A stretch of 64,000 nucleotides of DNA from JBCAXA01 sp038534295 (GTDB lineage Bacteria; Pseudomonadota; Gammaproteobacteria; Steroidobacterales; Woeseiaceae), in assembly GCA_038534295.1 (NCBI GenBank), contig JBCAXA010000001.1, positions 1,674,001 to 1,738,000 of the forward strand. The letters are read 5' to 3'. The notes under the pieces were generated by a model, which was given only the letters and a program-made list of their open reading frames with translations, made no database searches and was not told where the DNA came from. Each line of letters opens with the position of its first letter. Position 1 is the stretch's first letter. The position numbers and the translations under genes were made by a program. This document shows, piece after piece, positions 26,759-34,722 of this stretch.

Positions 26759-27470
26759 TGAGGGCAACGAGTCTGACGTTCGCGGTGCCGATGCTCGGTA
26801 TCGCCTCGGCCAGTACGGTCAGGGTCGTTGGATGCGGATGGCCGATGGCAATGGCATACCCGTCGCGGCGAGCTAGCGCCAAGGCACGCTCAAACTCTTT
26901 GCGAATTGCGGCGACTGAGGTATCGGCATCGAGAAAAACATGACGTCGCAATGCCGGCAGCCCGGCCTCGGCCGCTGCCGCGAGCGCCACGCTGCGCTCC
27001 GTGGTGTAGCTGTCGATAAAATAGAGTTTGGGGTAGCGCTTGAGCGAGCGCATCAGCCAACTCATGTGGCCGGGGTGGCGTGTGATCAAGGAACCCATGT
27101 GACTGTTGATGCCGCTGACGTGCGGCACGCGCGTCAGCGCCTCATCAATCATTGCCGCCATGGCGCGCTCCGACGTGTCGAGCGTTACCGTCAGTTCGGT
27201 CGCGGTGGTTTGGCCGACTGCCTGTAGAGGCAGATGCAGCAGCACCTCTTTGCCGCTGGCGTGAGCGATTTCAGCAGCACGTGCGGCGCGCGGTGCATCC
27301 GGCAAAACCGCAACAGCAAGCGGTCCCGGTAAGGCGGCAACTTCATGGGCCTGATCGACCGCGTAGCCGAGATCGTCGATGATGATGGCGAGTTCGGCGC
27401 CATGCAGCGGATTCGCAGCAGCGATTGCCAGCGCAGCGGCCGGCAGCAGCTTACGCGAGGCTTGGATCAC
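26709..27470 (-). CDS. yibQ: Divergent polysaccharide deacetylase family protein (YibQ-like)
   Basis: The 253-residue protein has a signal peptide and a divergent polysaccharide deacetylase (NodB-like barrel) domain. Key marks are ELAIIIDDLGYAVDQ near residue 27, AVAVLPDAPRAARAAE near 52, VLLHLPLQAVG near 76, and the GINSHMGS loop near 120. Its GTG overlaps the ctpA stop (GTGA). In gammaproteobacteria yibQ usually follows envC, and that order is kept here with ctpA in between. A role in envelope polysaccharide or peptidoglycan processing is inferred. Confidence 0.92.
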   Translation of the reverse strand: MIQASRKLLPAAALAIAAANPLHGAELAIIIDDLGYAVDQAHEVAALPGPLAVAVLPDAPRAARAAEIAHASGKEVLLHLPLQAVGQTTATELTVTLDTSERAMAAMIDEALTRVPHVSGINSHMGSLITRHPGHMSWLMRSLKRYPKLYFIDSYTTERSVALAAAAEAGLPALRRHVFLDADTSVAAIRKEFERALALARRDGYAIAIGHPHPTTLTVLAEAIPSIGTANVRLVALNDLVRRYGLPDPAVGQ

Positions 27471-28699
27471 GGCGCTCGACTTTGCAGGAAGTAGGGTTGC
27501 TCAAGGAATTTGACGGCGCGGGCGAGCTGCGGATCGTCTTCGGTCGATATCGGTCCGCCAGACATGCGCAGGGTAGGCAGCAAGACGTCGTCGTCAATCG
27601 GAATCTCGAAGTCCGGCTGAATGCCGACGTCGTGAATCGACCGCCCGGACGGCGTGTAATACCGCGAGGTCGTGAGCTTAATGGCATTGCCGTTGGCGAG
27701 CGGCATGACCGTTTGCACCGAGCCTTTGCCGTAGGTCGTCGTGCCGACGAGCAATGCTCGGCCATGATCGGATAAGGCACCGGCGACGATTTCACTGGCG
27801 GAGGCGGAACCGTCGTTAACCAAGATCACGATATTGGCGCCGTCGAGCACATCGCCAGGATTGGCGGCATGCGCGAACACTTCGCCATCGCCGCGGCCGC
27901 GAGCGCTGACAATTAGGCCGTTGTCGAGAAACAGGTCGGCGACGTGTACCGCGGCGTCGAGCACCCCGCCCGGGTTATTGCGAAGATCGATCACCAGCCC
28001 ATCGAGTTCGCCGTCGATATCGCGACGCAATCGGCGCAGCGAGCGTTTGACGTCGCCGGCCGTGGATTCGTTGAATTGGCTGATGCGTACGTAGCCGAAA
28101 CGATCGCGCAGGCTTTGCTCACGAACGCTGACGACCTTGACGTACGTGCGGGTCATCGAGAAATGCAGCTCGCGACTTTCGCCTTCGCGGATGACGTGCA
28201 GATCTACCCGACTGCCGGGTTTACCGCGCAGTCGGGTTACGGCATCGCCGACACCGTCAATGTCGACCGGAACATTGTTGATCTGCGAGATGATGTCGCC
28301 GGGACGGATGCCGGCGCGCGCAGCAGGCGTATCGTCGAACGGCGCCACCACTTGAATCGCACCATCGGTGATCGCAACCTCGATGCCGATCCCGGAGTAA
28401 TTGCCGCTGCTCGACACTTTGAGGTCGGCGTACTCGTCCGGATCGAGAAACTCCGAGTGCGGATCGAGCGCTGCGACCATGCCGCGAATGGCGGCCTGCA
28501 TGAGAACGTCGTCGGGCACATCGTCGACATAGTCGTGACGGACACGCGCCATGACCTCGGCCATCAGCGCTGCATCGATAACGGCACGGTCGGCCGGCGG
28601 TTCAAATCGGTATTCGAGCCAATGTGCACTGAGCGGCAGCCCGAGACCAAGCACGAGGCCGATGGTAATGACCAGAATCGCTCTTGTTTTCAGTGACAT
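27467..28699 (-). CDS. ctpA: S41 family carboxyl-terminal processing peptidase
   Basis: This periplasmic serine protease has 410 residues from the ATG at 28699; an ATG at 28729 would add ten residues before the membrane anchor. Order of parts: N-terminal hydrophobic anchor, a conserved helical segment VRHDYVDDV, a PDZ domain (about residues 90-165, AARAGIRPGDIISQIN) and the S41 core. The catalytic serine is in NDGSASASEIVAGAL and the lysine in TTYGKGSVQTVMPL. Such proteases trim C-termini and cell-wall hydrolases. Location between envC and yibQ fits regulation of septal amidases. Confidence 0.93.
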   Translation of the reverse strand: MSLKTRAILVITIGLVLGLGLPLSAHWLEYRFEPPADRAVIDAALMAEVMARVRHDYVDDVPDDVLMQAAIRGMVAALDPHSEFLDPDEYADLKVSSSGNYSGIGIEVAITDGAIQVVAPFDDTPAARAGIRPGDIISQINNVPVDIDGVGDAVTRLRGKPGSRVDLHVIREGESRELHFSMTRTYVKVVSVREQSLRDRFGYVRISQFNESTAGDVKRSLRRLRRDIDGELDGLVIDLRNNPGGVLDAAVHVADLFLDNGLIVSARGRGDGEVFAHAANPGDVLDGANIVILVNDGSASASEIVAGALSDHGRALLVGTTTYGKGSVQTVMPLANGNAIKLTTSRYYTPSGRSIHDVGIQPDFEIPIDDDVLLPTLRMSGGPISTEDDPQLARAVKFLEQPYFLQSRAP

Positions 28700-28787
28700 A
28701 GCGGGCTCAAACTGAGTTCGATCGAACATACCACAATCTTTGACCGATCCAAGCGGAATTCGGTCAAAGTTTTCGCGGTCGAATCAA

Positions 28788-29930
28788 TCACTTCTGACCA
28801 GGTCGACGGCGTATCCAGCGGTTGGGATTCAGCGTCTCGCGACCGCGTCGCAGCTCGAGATAAAGTGCCGGCTCGATTTGGCCGCCACTGTCACCGACTG
28901 TTGCGATCACATCGCCAGCACCCACCCAGTCACCGACAGCGCGCAGCAGCGAATCGTTGTGCCCGTACAGCGATAAATAACCGTCGCCATGATCGAGCAC
29001 GATCAGCAGCCCGAGTCGCGGCAACCATTCGGCGTACGCAACGCGGCCATGGTAGATCGCACGAACTTCCGTGCCGCGATCGGTGGCCAGCACGACGCCA
29101 TTCCAGGTCAACTCACTGCCGTCGCGCGGCTGGCCAAAGTCGTGCAAACGACGACCGGCAACCGGCCACGTCAAGGCACCGCGCAGTTCCGCGAACGGCC
29201 TTTCCGTCGAGATCGGGTAGTCCTCGAGAATGCCGTTCAGCTCGCTCACTAGGCGATCGAGATCGGCCTCGCGCGCCTTGAGCTCGTCCATCATGCCGCC
29301 TTGCGTGGCTATCTCGGCCGAGAGCTTAGCCAGCGACGCTGCACGGTCGCTCATCGCGGCCTGCTCGCGCGCGAGGTCATCGCGGCGGCGGCGGCTGAGC
29401 GCCTCGAGGTCGGCCTCGGCGGCCTCGGTTCGCGCGCGCAGCTCGGCGAGTTCGGCCAACTGGTTGGACACGCGCGTGATGTTTTGCTGCCGATTGCTGT
29501 TCAGGTACCGGTAGTACGTTGTGCGTCGGCCGAGCTCGGCAGGGTCCTGCTGATTGAGAAGCAGGCGCAGCCGCTCGTTGCGCCCGCTGACGTACAGGGC
29601 CCGCAGCTGGCGCCCGAGAAAGTCTCGCTCAACCGAGAGTTCTTTGCGGCGCCGCGCCTCGTCGCTGCGTACCTGGACGAGGCGTTGCTGTACACGATCG
29701 AGCTCGTTGTCTGTTTGGGTCAAGCGCTCGCGGGCACGTCCAAGCGCGGCTTCGGCCGATTCGACTTCGTCGTGGAGGCGGCTGCGCTCGCGATTCTTCT
29801 TCGCAAGCTCGGCGCTCAGCTCCTGGATCTGACCGCGCACCTTAGCGAGCTCGCGCTCTTTCAACGCAGTCTGCGCTGACGCCAGCGCCGGCAGCAAAAA
29901 GACGAGAACCCACCACCGGCGACGCAGCAT
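28788..29930 (-). CDS. envC: Murein hydrolase activator EnvC
   Basis: EnvC activates the amidases AmiA and AmiB at the division septum from the periplasm. The ATG at 29930 begins a signal peptide (MLRRRWWVLVFLLPALASA), giving 380 residues. A long coiled coil (about residues 25-240, rich in Glu, Arg and Leu) is followed by a LytM/M23 domain. That domain is degenerate: the zinc-ligand positions read WNGVVLATD, with Gly for His, and LYLELR, with Tyr for His. This is expected for a non-catalytic activator. It is first in the minus-strand envelope run and diverges from the rhodanese gene. Confidence 0.92.
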   Translation of the reverse strand: MLRRRWWVLVFLLPALASAQTALKERELAKVRGQIQELSAELAKKNRERSRLHDEVESAEAALGRARERLTQTDNELDRVQQRLVQVRSDEARRRKELSVERDFLGRQLRALYVSGRNERLRLLLNQQDPAELGRRTTYYRYLNSNRQQNITRVSNQLAELAELRARTEAAEADLEALSRRRRDDLAREQAAMSDRAASLAKLSAEIATQGGMMDELKAREADLDRLVSELNGILEDYPISTERPFAELRGALTWPVAGRRLHDFGQPRDGSELTWNGVVLATDRGTEVRAIYHGRVAYAEWLPRLGLLIVLDHGDGYLSLYGHNDSLLRAVGDWVGAGDVIATVGDSGGQIEPALYLELRRGRETLNPNRWIRRRPGQK

Positions 29931-30016
29931 CTGATTATTGTAACGTCCAGCAATCACAACGGCATCGCTTCGCCACGCCGGAAGACCAACGGCAAGTTGG
30001 CTCGCGGAGGGACCGG

Positions 30017-30048
30017 TTGCCCCACGCCGAGCGTCAGGGCGCTATAAT
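30017..30048 (+). promoter_or_regulatory. Putative sigma-70 promoter for the rhodanese-grxC unit
   Basis: A perfect -10 hexamer, TATAAT, is at 30043-30048, 39 bases before the rhodanese ATG. The best -35 is a partial TTGCCC at 30017-30022 with a long 20-base spacer, so the promoter is probably moderate or activator-assisted. The region is shared with the divergent envC gene. Confidence 0.55.
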
Positions 30049-30087
30049 GGCGGGCTGGAACACCTTCGCGCTTTACGCAACCGGCCC

Positions 30088-30567
30088 ATGCCCTCACTTT
30101 CGCAGTTCGCTGAATTCGCCAGCAACCATCCCATTCTCGCCAGCGGTCTGGTCGGCAGCCTGTTGCTGCTCGTGTTTTCGGAACTGAGCCGCAAGGCGAA
30201 AGCGTTGACCGACCTGTCACCCGTTGACGTGGTTCGGTTGGTGAACGGCGATGGCGTCGTTATCGATGCGCGATCCGCCGAACAATTTGCCAAGGGCCAT
30301 TTGGCGGGCGCCCGCAACATCCCGGCCGCCGAATTGACCGATGGCAGCGAGAAGTTGAAAAAACTCGCAGAAAATCCCGTCGTCATCGTTTGCGAAAACG
30401 GCATGGCGAGTTCCCGTCTCGCCGGGACCTTACGCAAACAAGGCGTGGGCAAGATCTTTAGCCTGAAAGGCGGACTCGATGCCTGGCAACGAGACAACTT
30501 ACCGCTGGTCGCCGAGCGCAAAGAAAAGAAAAACAAAAATAAGAAGAAGAATCGGCAAAACTCGTGA
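30088..30567 (+). CDS. yibN: Membrane-anchored rhodanese-like sulfurtransferase (YibN-like)
   Basis: The 159-residue protein has one N-terminal membrane helix (PILASGLVGSLLLLVF) and a cytoplasmic rhodanese domain with the catalytic Cys102 in VCENGMASS. GHLAGARNIPAAEL is the typical preceding motif. The C-terminus is a lysine/asparagine-rich tail (KEKKNKNKKKN). It overlaps the grxC start by 4 bases. The order yibN-grxC-secB-gpsA is the same as in E. coli. Confidence 0.93.
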   Translation: MPSLSQFAEFASNHPILASGLVGSLLLLVFSELSRKAKALTDLSPVDVVRLVNGDGVVIDARSAEQFAKGHLAGARNIPAAELTDGSEKLKKLAENPVVIVCENGMASSRLAGTLRKQGVGKIFSLKGGLDAWQRDNLPLVAERKEKKNKNKKKNRQNS

Positions 30568-30824
30568 ATGACAAACACACAATTTTGGTCTACCTGACGC
30601 CGTGGTGTCCGTATTGCATGGCTGCCCGCCACTTGCTCGACAAGAAGGGCGTTGCGTACGACACGATCGACCTGACCCGCGAACCGAACAAACGCGGCGA
30701 GATGGAATCGCGTAGCGGCCGCTCGTCGGTGCCGCAGATTTTTATCGACGACCGACATATCGGTGGTTATGACGACCTCGACGCACTCGATCGCAAAGGC
30801 GAGCTCGATCCCTTGCTCGGCTGA
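30564..30824 (+). CDS. grxC: Glutaredoxin 3
   Basis: The 86-residue thiol-disulfide oxidoreductase has the dithiol active site CPYC at residues 15-18 and the glutathione-binding SSVPQIFIDDRHIGGYDDL segment. It reduces disulfides with glutathione in the cytoplasm. Its start overlaps the upstream rhodanese stop (GTGAATGA), so the two are coupled. A short hairpin followed by CCCTTTT after its stop may partly end the transcript before secB. Confidence 0.96.
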   Translation: MNDKHTILVYLTPWCPYCMAARHLLDKKGVAYDTIDLTREPNKRGEMESRSGRSSVPQIFIDDRHIGGYDDLDALDRKGELDPLLG

Positions 30825-30830
30825 GTAGAC

Positions 30831-30852
30831 ACCGCGCGTCGCGGTCCCTTTT
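30831..30852 (+). terminator. Possible weak terminator or attenuator between grxC and secB
   Basis: A six-base perfect stem ACCGCG-CGT-CGCGGT at 30831-30845 is followed by CCCTTTT. The U-tract is short, so it may attenuate rather than end transcription. It lies just after the grxC stop and before the secB ribosome site. Confidence 0.45.
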
Positions 30853-30869
30853 CACAACGAGATACAAGC

Positions 30870-31331
30870 ATGACCGAAAGCAACACGGCCGCTGAGTCGC
30901 TCCGACAGATCAGCGTCAACAAGATTTACGTTAAGGACCTGTCGTTCGAATCGCCTGGTTCGCCGCAAGTGTTTACCGAGCAGTTCACGCCCGAGACGGA
31001 AATCAATCTGCAGACGACGAACACCGACCTCGGCAACAATAATGTCGAGGTCGTACTGACGATTACCGTAACGGCCAAAAAAGGCGACACGACACTGTTC
31101 CTGATCGAGCTTGCGCAGGCTGGCGTGTTCACGCTGTTCAACCTCGAGGACCCGGAAGATCGTGGCCGCGCCGTTGGCAGCTTTTGTCCGAACGTGTTGT
31201 TCCCGTATGCGCGCGAGGCAATTTCGTCGATTGTCGGCAAAGGCGGCTTCCCTGACCTCCTGTTGCAACCGATCGACTTCGATGCGCTCTACATGCAGAG
31301 CCGCGCGGAACGGACAGCCGTCGCCAACTGA
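30870..31331 (+). CDS. secB: Protein-export chaperone SecB
   Basis: SecB is a tetrameric cytoplasmic chaperone that keeps preproteins unfolded and passes them to SecA. The 153-residue acidic protein has the normal family length. It shows the conserved KIYVKDLSFESPGSP near residue 14, the LFLIELAQAGVFTL segment near 76, and the C-terminal NVLFPYAREAISSIV. It sits in the standard grxC-secB-gpsA order. Confidence 0.97.
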   Translation: MTESNTAAESLRQISVNKIYVKDLSFESPGSPQVFTEQFTPETEINLQTTNTDLGNNNVEVVLTITVTAKKGDTTLFLIELAQAGVFTLFNLEDPEDRGRAVGSFCPNVLFPYAREAISSIVGKGGFPDLLLQPIDFDALYMQSRAERTAVAN

Positions 31332-31339
31332 TCGCTACC

Positions 31340-32356
31340 GTGGTCGCGTCGGAACGGCTTGTCGTTGTAGGTGCCGGTTCGTGGGGCACGGCACTGGCCA
31401 TTCAGTTTGCACGCGCCGGGCGGCCAACCACGATGTGGGGCCGCGAATGCGACGATCTGGATGCACTCGAGCGCGACCGCGAAAACGCCCGCTATTTGCC
31501 GGGCGCCGCCTTTCCGGACCTCTTGGAAATTGAGGCAAACCTCGACAGTGCGGTTACGAGCGCTAGAGACATTTTGGTCGTGGTGCCGAGCCACGCGTTT
31601 CGCGCGGTACTAAGCCAAGCCAAGTCGGCGCTGACGATTGAGTCCCGTGTCGCGTGGGCAACCAAAGGTTTTGAGCTCGATAGCGGAAAACTGCCGCACG
31701 AGGTCGCGCGCGAAGTCATCGGCGCAAATGTGCCGCTGGCGGTGTTGTCGGGGCCCACATTTGCGGCGGAAGTCGGGCGCGGTCTACCGACAGCGATGAC
31801 GGTCGCGTCCGCCGATGTCGCGTTCGGCCGCGATATCGTCCGCAGCATTTCCAGCGATATGTTTCGGGCCTACCTGTCCGACGACATTGTCGGCGTCGAG
31901 GTTGGCGGTGCCGTCAAGAACGTCTTGGCGATCGGCGCTGGCCTGTCGGACGGGCTCGGCTTTGGCGCCAACACGCGTATTGCGCTGATCAGCCGCGGTC
32001 TCGTGGAAATGACTCGGTTGGGCCTTGCGCTTGGCGCCAAGCAAGAGACGTTCATGGGACTCGCCGGTATGGGCGACCTGGTGCTGACCTGCACGGATAA
32101 CCTATCGCGCAACCGCCGCATGGGACTGGCGCTAGCAGCGGGTAAGACCGTCGCCGAGGCCGAAGAGGAAATCCAGCAGGTCGTCGAAGGCGTCGTCGCA
32201 GCCAAGGCGGTGTACCAAAAAGCCCAGTCGCTTGGCATCGAGATGCCCATCGTCGAGCAGATTCACGCCATCCTTTACGAAGGCGTTAAGCCGGCAGATG
32301 CGGTACGCAAGCTGATGCGTCGAGCCTTAACGACGGAATCCGGCGAAAGGCTCTGA
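31340..32356 (+). CDS. gpsA: Glycerol-3-phosphate dehydrogenase [NAD(P)+]
   Basis: This cytoplasmic enzyme reduces dihydroxyacetone phosphate to sn-glycerol 3-phosphate for phospholipid synthesis. The 338-residue protein (GTG start) begins with the nucleotide-binding VVGAGSWGTALA. It includes SGPTFAAEVGRGLPTA near residue 136, the catalytic-lysine segment VEVGGAVKNVLAIGAG near 185, and GMGDLVLTCTDNLSRN near 240. secB ends 8 bases upstream. In E. coli cysE comes next, but here two small unrelated genes take its place. Confidence 0.97.
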   Translation: MVASERLVVVGAGSWGTALAIQFARAGRPTTMWGRECDDLDALERDRENARYLPGAAFPDLLEIEANLDSAVTSARDILVVVPSHAFRAVLSQAKSALTIESRVAWATKGFELDSGKLPHEVAREVIGANVPLAVLSGPTFAAEVGRGLPTAMTVASADVAFGRDIVRSISSDMFRAYLSDDIVGVEVGGAVKNVLAIGAGLSDGLGFGANTRIALISRGLVEMTRLGLALGAKQETFMGLAGMGDLVLTCTDNLSRNRRMGLALAAGKTVAEAEEEIQQVVEGVVAAKAVYQKAQSLGIEMPIVEQIHAILYEGVKPADAVRKLMRRALTTESGERL

Positions 32357-32377
32357 TTGCGCCGTAATGGCTCCGTG

Positions 32378-32770
32378 ATGCAGCAACTGGCCTCAATCCT
32401 CGTGTGCGCAGGCGCCGCATTGCTGCTCGTCATGGCGGCAATGCACGGCAGCGGTTACGACGCCGTTACCGGAGAGATTTTGCAATCCGATTTGTCGGAC
32501 TTCGCGAAGCGCACATTGCCGGCGATGTGGCTTTATCCGTCCGTTGCGATGTCGGTGCTTGCGCTGGTCAGCATTGCGGCGCTGTTTTGGCGAACCGGCA
32601 GACGCACGGTGCTCGCATTTGTCGCGGCGGCGGCGGCGGTGAATTCCGCGCTTGGGTTCGTCCTTGGCGGGGCGGTGCCGGGCAGCATCATGCTTGCTAC
32701 GGCTGCGCTGTTTGGCGTCGCCAGTTTGCTCATGCGTGGTCGCCGAATACAGACCGGCGACGGTCGCTAG
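32378..32770 (+). CDS. Small integral membrane protein of unknown function
   Basis: From the ATG at 32378 the product is about 130 residues with four hydrophobic helices: LASILVCAGAALLLVMAAM, LYPSVAMSVLALVSIAALF, TVLAFVAAAAAVNSALGFV and SIMLATAALFGVASLL. An in-frame TTG at 32357 directly after gpsA would add seven residues. No family is recognised. It sits where cysE often lies and is probably co-transcribed with gpsA. Confidence 0.72.
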   Translation: MQQLASILVCAGAALLLVMAAMHGSGYDAVTGEILQSDLSDFAKRTLPAMWLYPSVAMSVLALVSIAALFWRTGRRTVLAFVAAAAAVNSALGFVLGGAVPGSIMLATAALFGVASLLMRGRRIQTGDGR

Positions 32771-32817
32771 ATCCAGTAAACTCGCAACCCTCAATTCGGG
32801 CTATCAAGGAGGACAGC

Positions 32818-33240
32818 ATGACGCGGGAACAGATCGCTGCACGGATCAACGAAGTTTACGCCGCACGACGGGCGAACGACCCGGACCGATGCGTTGCGTG
32901 CTTTGCCGAGAACGGCACGTTTCAAATGGCGACGTTCGACGACAGCGGCCAATTTGCGTTGCCGAGTGTCGCCAAACAAGGCCTCGCACCGTTGCTCAAA
33001 GAGCTGACCGATACGTGGACCTGGACCGATCGGGAAGACATATCGGTGGTGATCGACGGGCTGACGGCTGCCGTGCGTTATCGCCTCCGGACGCGCCACG
33101 TGCCGACCGGCACCGATGTGGAGACCCAGATCATGGACCACATTCGCTTTAACGACGATTTAAAAATCGTCGAGATGGTCGAGTTTCTCGACACGGCGAT
33201 GCTGGAGCGTAAAGCGGCGGAATCCGATCGGCCGGTATAA
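32818..33240 (+). CDS. NTF2-like (SnoaL-type) fold protein
   Basis: A strong ribosome site AAGGAGGA precedes the ATG at 32818, giving 140 residues. The sequence follows the NTF2-like pattern: an N-terminal helix REQIAARINEVYAARRANDP, then CVACFAENGTFQM, and paired strands ending HIRFNDDLKIVEMVEFLD. Such domains bind small ligands or act as steroid-isomerase or limonene-epoxide-hydrolase-like enzymes. The precise role is unknown. It converges with trmL. Confidence 0.8.
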   Translation: MTREQIAARINEVYAARRANDPDRCVACFAENGTFQMATFDDSGQFALPSVAKQGLAPLLKELTDTWTWTDREDISVVIDGLTAAVRYRLRTRHVPTGTDVETQIMDHIRFNDDLKIVEMVEFLDTAMLERKAAESDRPV

Positions 33241-33263
33241 CGCTTGGTGGCGACCGTTAGTCT

Positions 33264-33725
33264 CTACGTATTGCCGTCGTAACCGTTCTGACGCCAGGCC
33301 TCGTAGACCGCAACGGCGACCGAGTTCGACAGATTCAGGCTGCGCGACGACGGCACCATCGGCAGGCGCAGCAAGCATTCTTGCGGCTCGCTGTCGCGGA
33401 TCTCGACCGGCAGGCCGGCGGTCTCGCAACCAAACACCAGGGCGTCTCCGGGCGCAAAGTCGGCTTCGCTAAAGCAGCGGCTGGCTTTGGTCGTGAACAG
33501 CCAGCGGCGTCCTGTGCGGGCGCGTAGATAGGCGTCCCAGTCGGCGTGGACGTTGACGTTGGCAAACTCTCGGTAGTCGAGCCCCGCCCGGCGCAGCCGT
33601 TTTTCGTCAAGATCGAACCCGAGCGGCTCGATCAGATGCAGATTCATGCCGGTGTTCGCACAAAGGCGTATGATATTGCCGGTATTCGGCGGGATCTCCG
33701 GCTGATGCAGCACCACATGAAACAC
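33264..33725 (-). CDS. trmL: tRNA (cytidine/uridine(34)-2'-O)-methyltransferase TrmL
   Basis: TrmL methylates the wobble ribose of leucine tRNAs using S-adenosylmethionine. The GTG at 33725 gives 153 residues, the usual length, and the longer frame upstream is rejected because it runs into the divergent gene. The SPOUT knot motifs are HQPEIPPNTGNIIRLCANTG at the N-terminus, LVFGCETAGLP near residue 97, and the C-terminal PMVPSSRSLNLSNSVAVAVY. It is close to gpsA, as in E. coli. Confidence 0.95.
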   Translation of the reverse strand: MFHVVLHQPEIPPNTGNIIRLCANTGMNLHLIEPLGFDLDEKRLRRAGLDYREFANVNVHADWDAYLRARTGRRWLFTTKASRCFSEADFAPGDALVFGCETAGLPVEIRDSEPQECLLRLPMVPSSRSLNLSNSVAVAVYEAWRQNGYDGNT

Positions 33726-33748
33726 CGACTTCGCTCTGCCTCCACACG

Positions 33749-34717
33749 TTGAACGCCGCAAACCCACGCCCGACGCCTGAGTCTCCGCCCGCCGATCGTA
33801 TCGCGACGACGCTGTGCGGTCTCGAGCTCGCCTCACCGACCGTGTTGCTGTCGGGCTGCGTCGGCTTCGGTGAGGAGTACACCCGGATCGAAGGGTTCTC
33901 GAACACCGATGCTGGCGCCATCGTCCTGAAGGGCACCACACGCGAACCGCGTCTTGGCAACCCGGCCCATCGCGTGTTCGAAACGCCGATGGGAATGCTG
34001 AATGCCATTGGCCTCATGAACCCCGGCATGGATGTCGTCATCGATGAGATTCTTCCGGCGCTGGACTTCGGCGAGACGCGCTTCATCGCGAACGTCTGCG
34101 GCTCGACGCTCGAGGATTACGCCGAAGTAACGCGTCGGTTTGACGATTCGCCGATCGACGCCATCGAGATCAACATCTCGTGCCCGAACATCAAGGAAGG
34201 CGGCGTGCAGTTCGGCAACTTCCCGGACATGTCCGCAAAAGTGGTGGCGGCGTGTCGCGCAAAAACGTCGAAACCCATTATCGCCAAGCTCTCGCCGAAT
34301 CAAACCGATATCCAGGAAAACGCCCGGCTGTGCATCGAGGCAGGATCGGATGCATTGGCGGTCATCAATACCGTCATGGGCATGGCGATCGACGCCGAAA
34401 GCCGCCAACCGATCATCGGTAACGTACAGGGCGGCCTATCGGGTCCGGCGATTAAGCCGATTGCATTACTGAAGGTGCACAAAGTCTACGAGGTTGCGCG
34501 TAAACACAACGTGCCGATCATTGGCCAGGGCGGCGTGCATACGGCGACCGATGCGCTGGAGTTCATCATTGCCGGGTCGAGTGCGGTTGGTGTCGGCACC
34601 GGGCTCTTCTACGACCCGATGGCGCTGAAGAAGATCAACGCCGGCATCGACGACTATCTACGTCGCCACGATATCGCCAGCGTTGCCGATTTGGTCGGTA
34701 CGTTGGCTGTTGGTTAG
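33749..34717 (+). CDS. Class 1 dihydroorotate dehydrogenase
   Basis: The 322-residue FMN enzyme oxidises dihydroorotate to orotate in pyrimidine synthesis. It is class 1 because the catalytic base is Cys145 in NISCPNIKEGG, where membrane class 2 enzymes have Ser. The pattern looks like subclass 1B. FMN-binding segments LKGTTREPRLGN near residue 52, PIIGQGGVHTATDALEFI near 255 and GSSAVGVGTGLFYDP near 274 are intact. The only plausible start is TTG at 33749, 23 bases from the divergent trmL. A PyrK electron-transfer partner is not nearby. Most gammaproteobacteria use class 2, so acquisition by transfer is possible. Confidence 0.9.
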   Translation: MNAANPRPTPESPPADRIATTLCGLELASPTVLLSGCVGFGEEYTRIEGFSNTDAGAIVLKGTTREPRLGNPAHRVFETPMGMLNAIGLMNPGMDVVIDEILPALDFGETRFIANVCGSTLEDYAEVTRRFDDSPIDAIEINISCPNIKEGGVQFGNFPDMSAKVVAACRAKTSKPIIAKLSPNQTDIQENARLCIEAGSDALAVINTVMGMAIDAESRQPIIGNVQGGLSGPAIKPIALLKVHKVYEVARKHNVPIIGQGGVHTATDALEFIIAGSSAVGVGTGLFYDPMALKKINAGIDDYLRRHDIASVADLVGTLAVG

Positions 34718-34722
34718 GATCG

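Noticed and set aside
32404..32817. N-terminal extension of the NTF2-like protein
   Set aside because: It overlaps the preceding membrane protein gene in another frame; the ATG at 32818 has a strong AAGGAGGA site.
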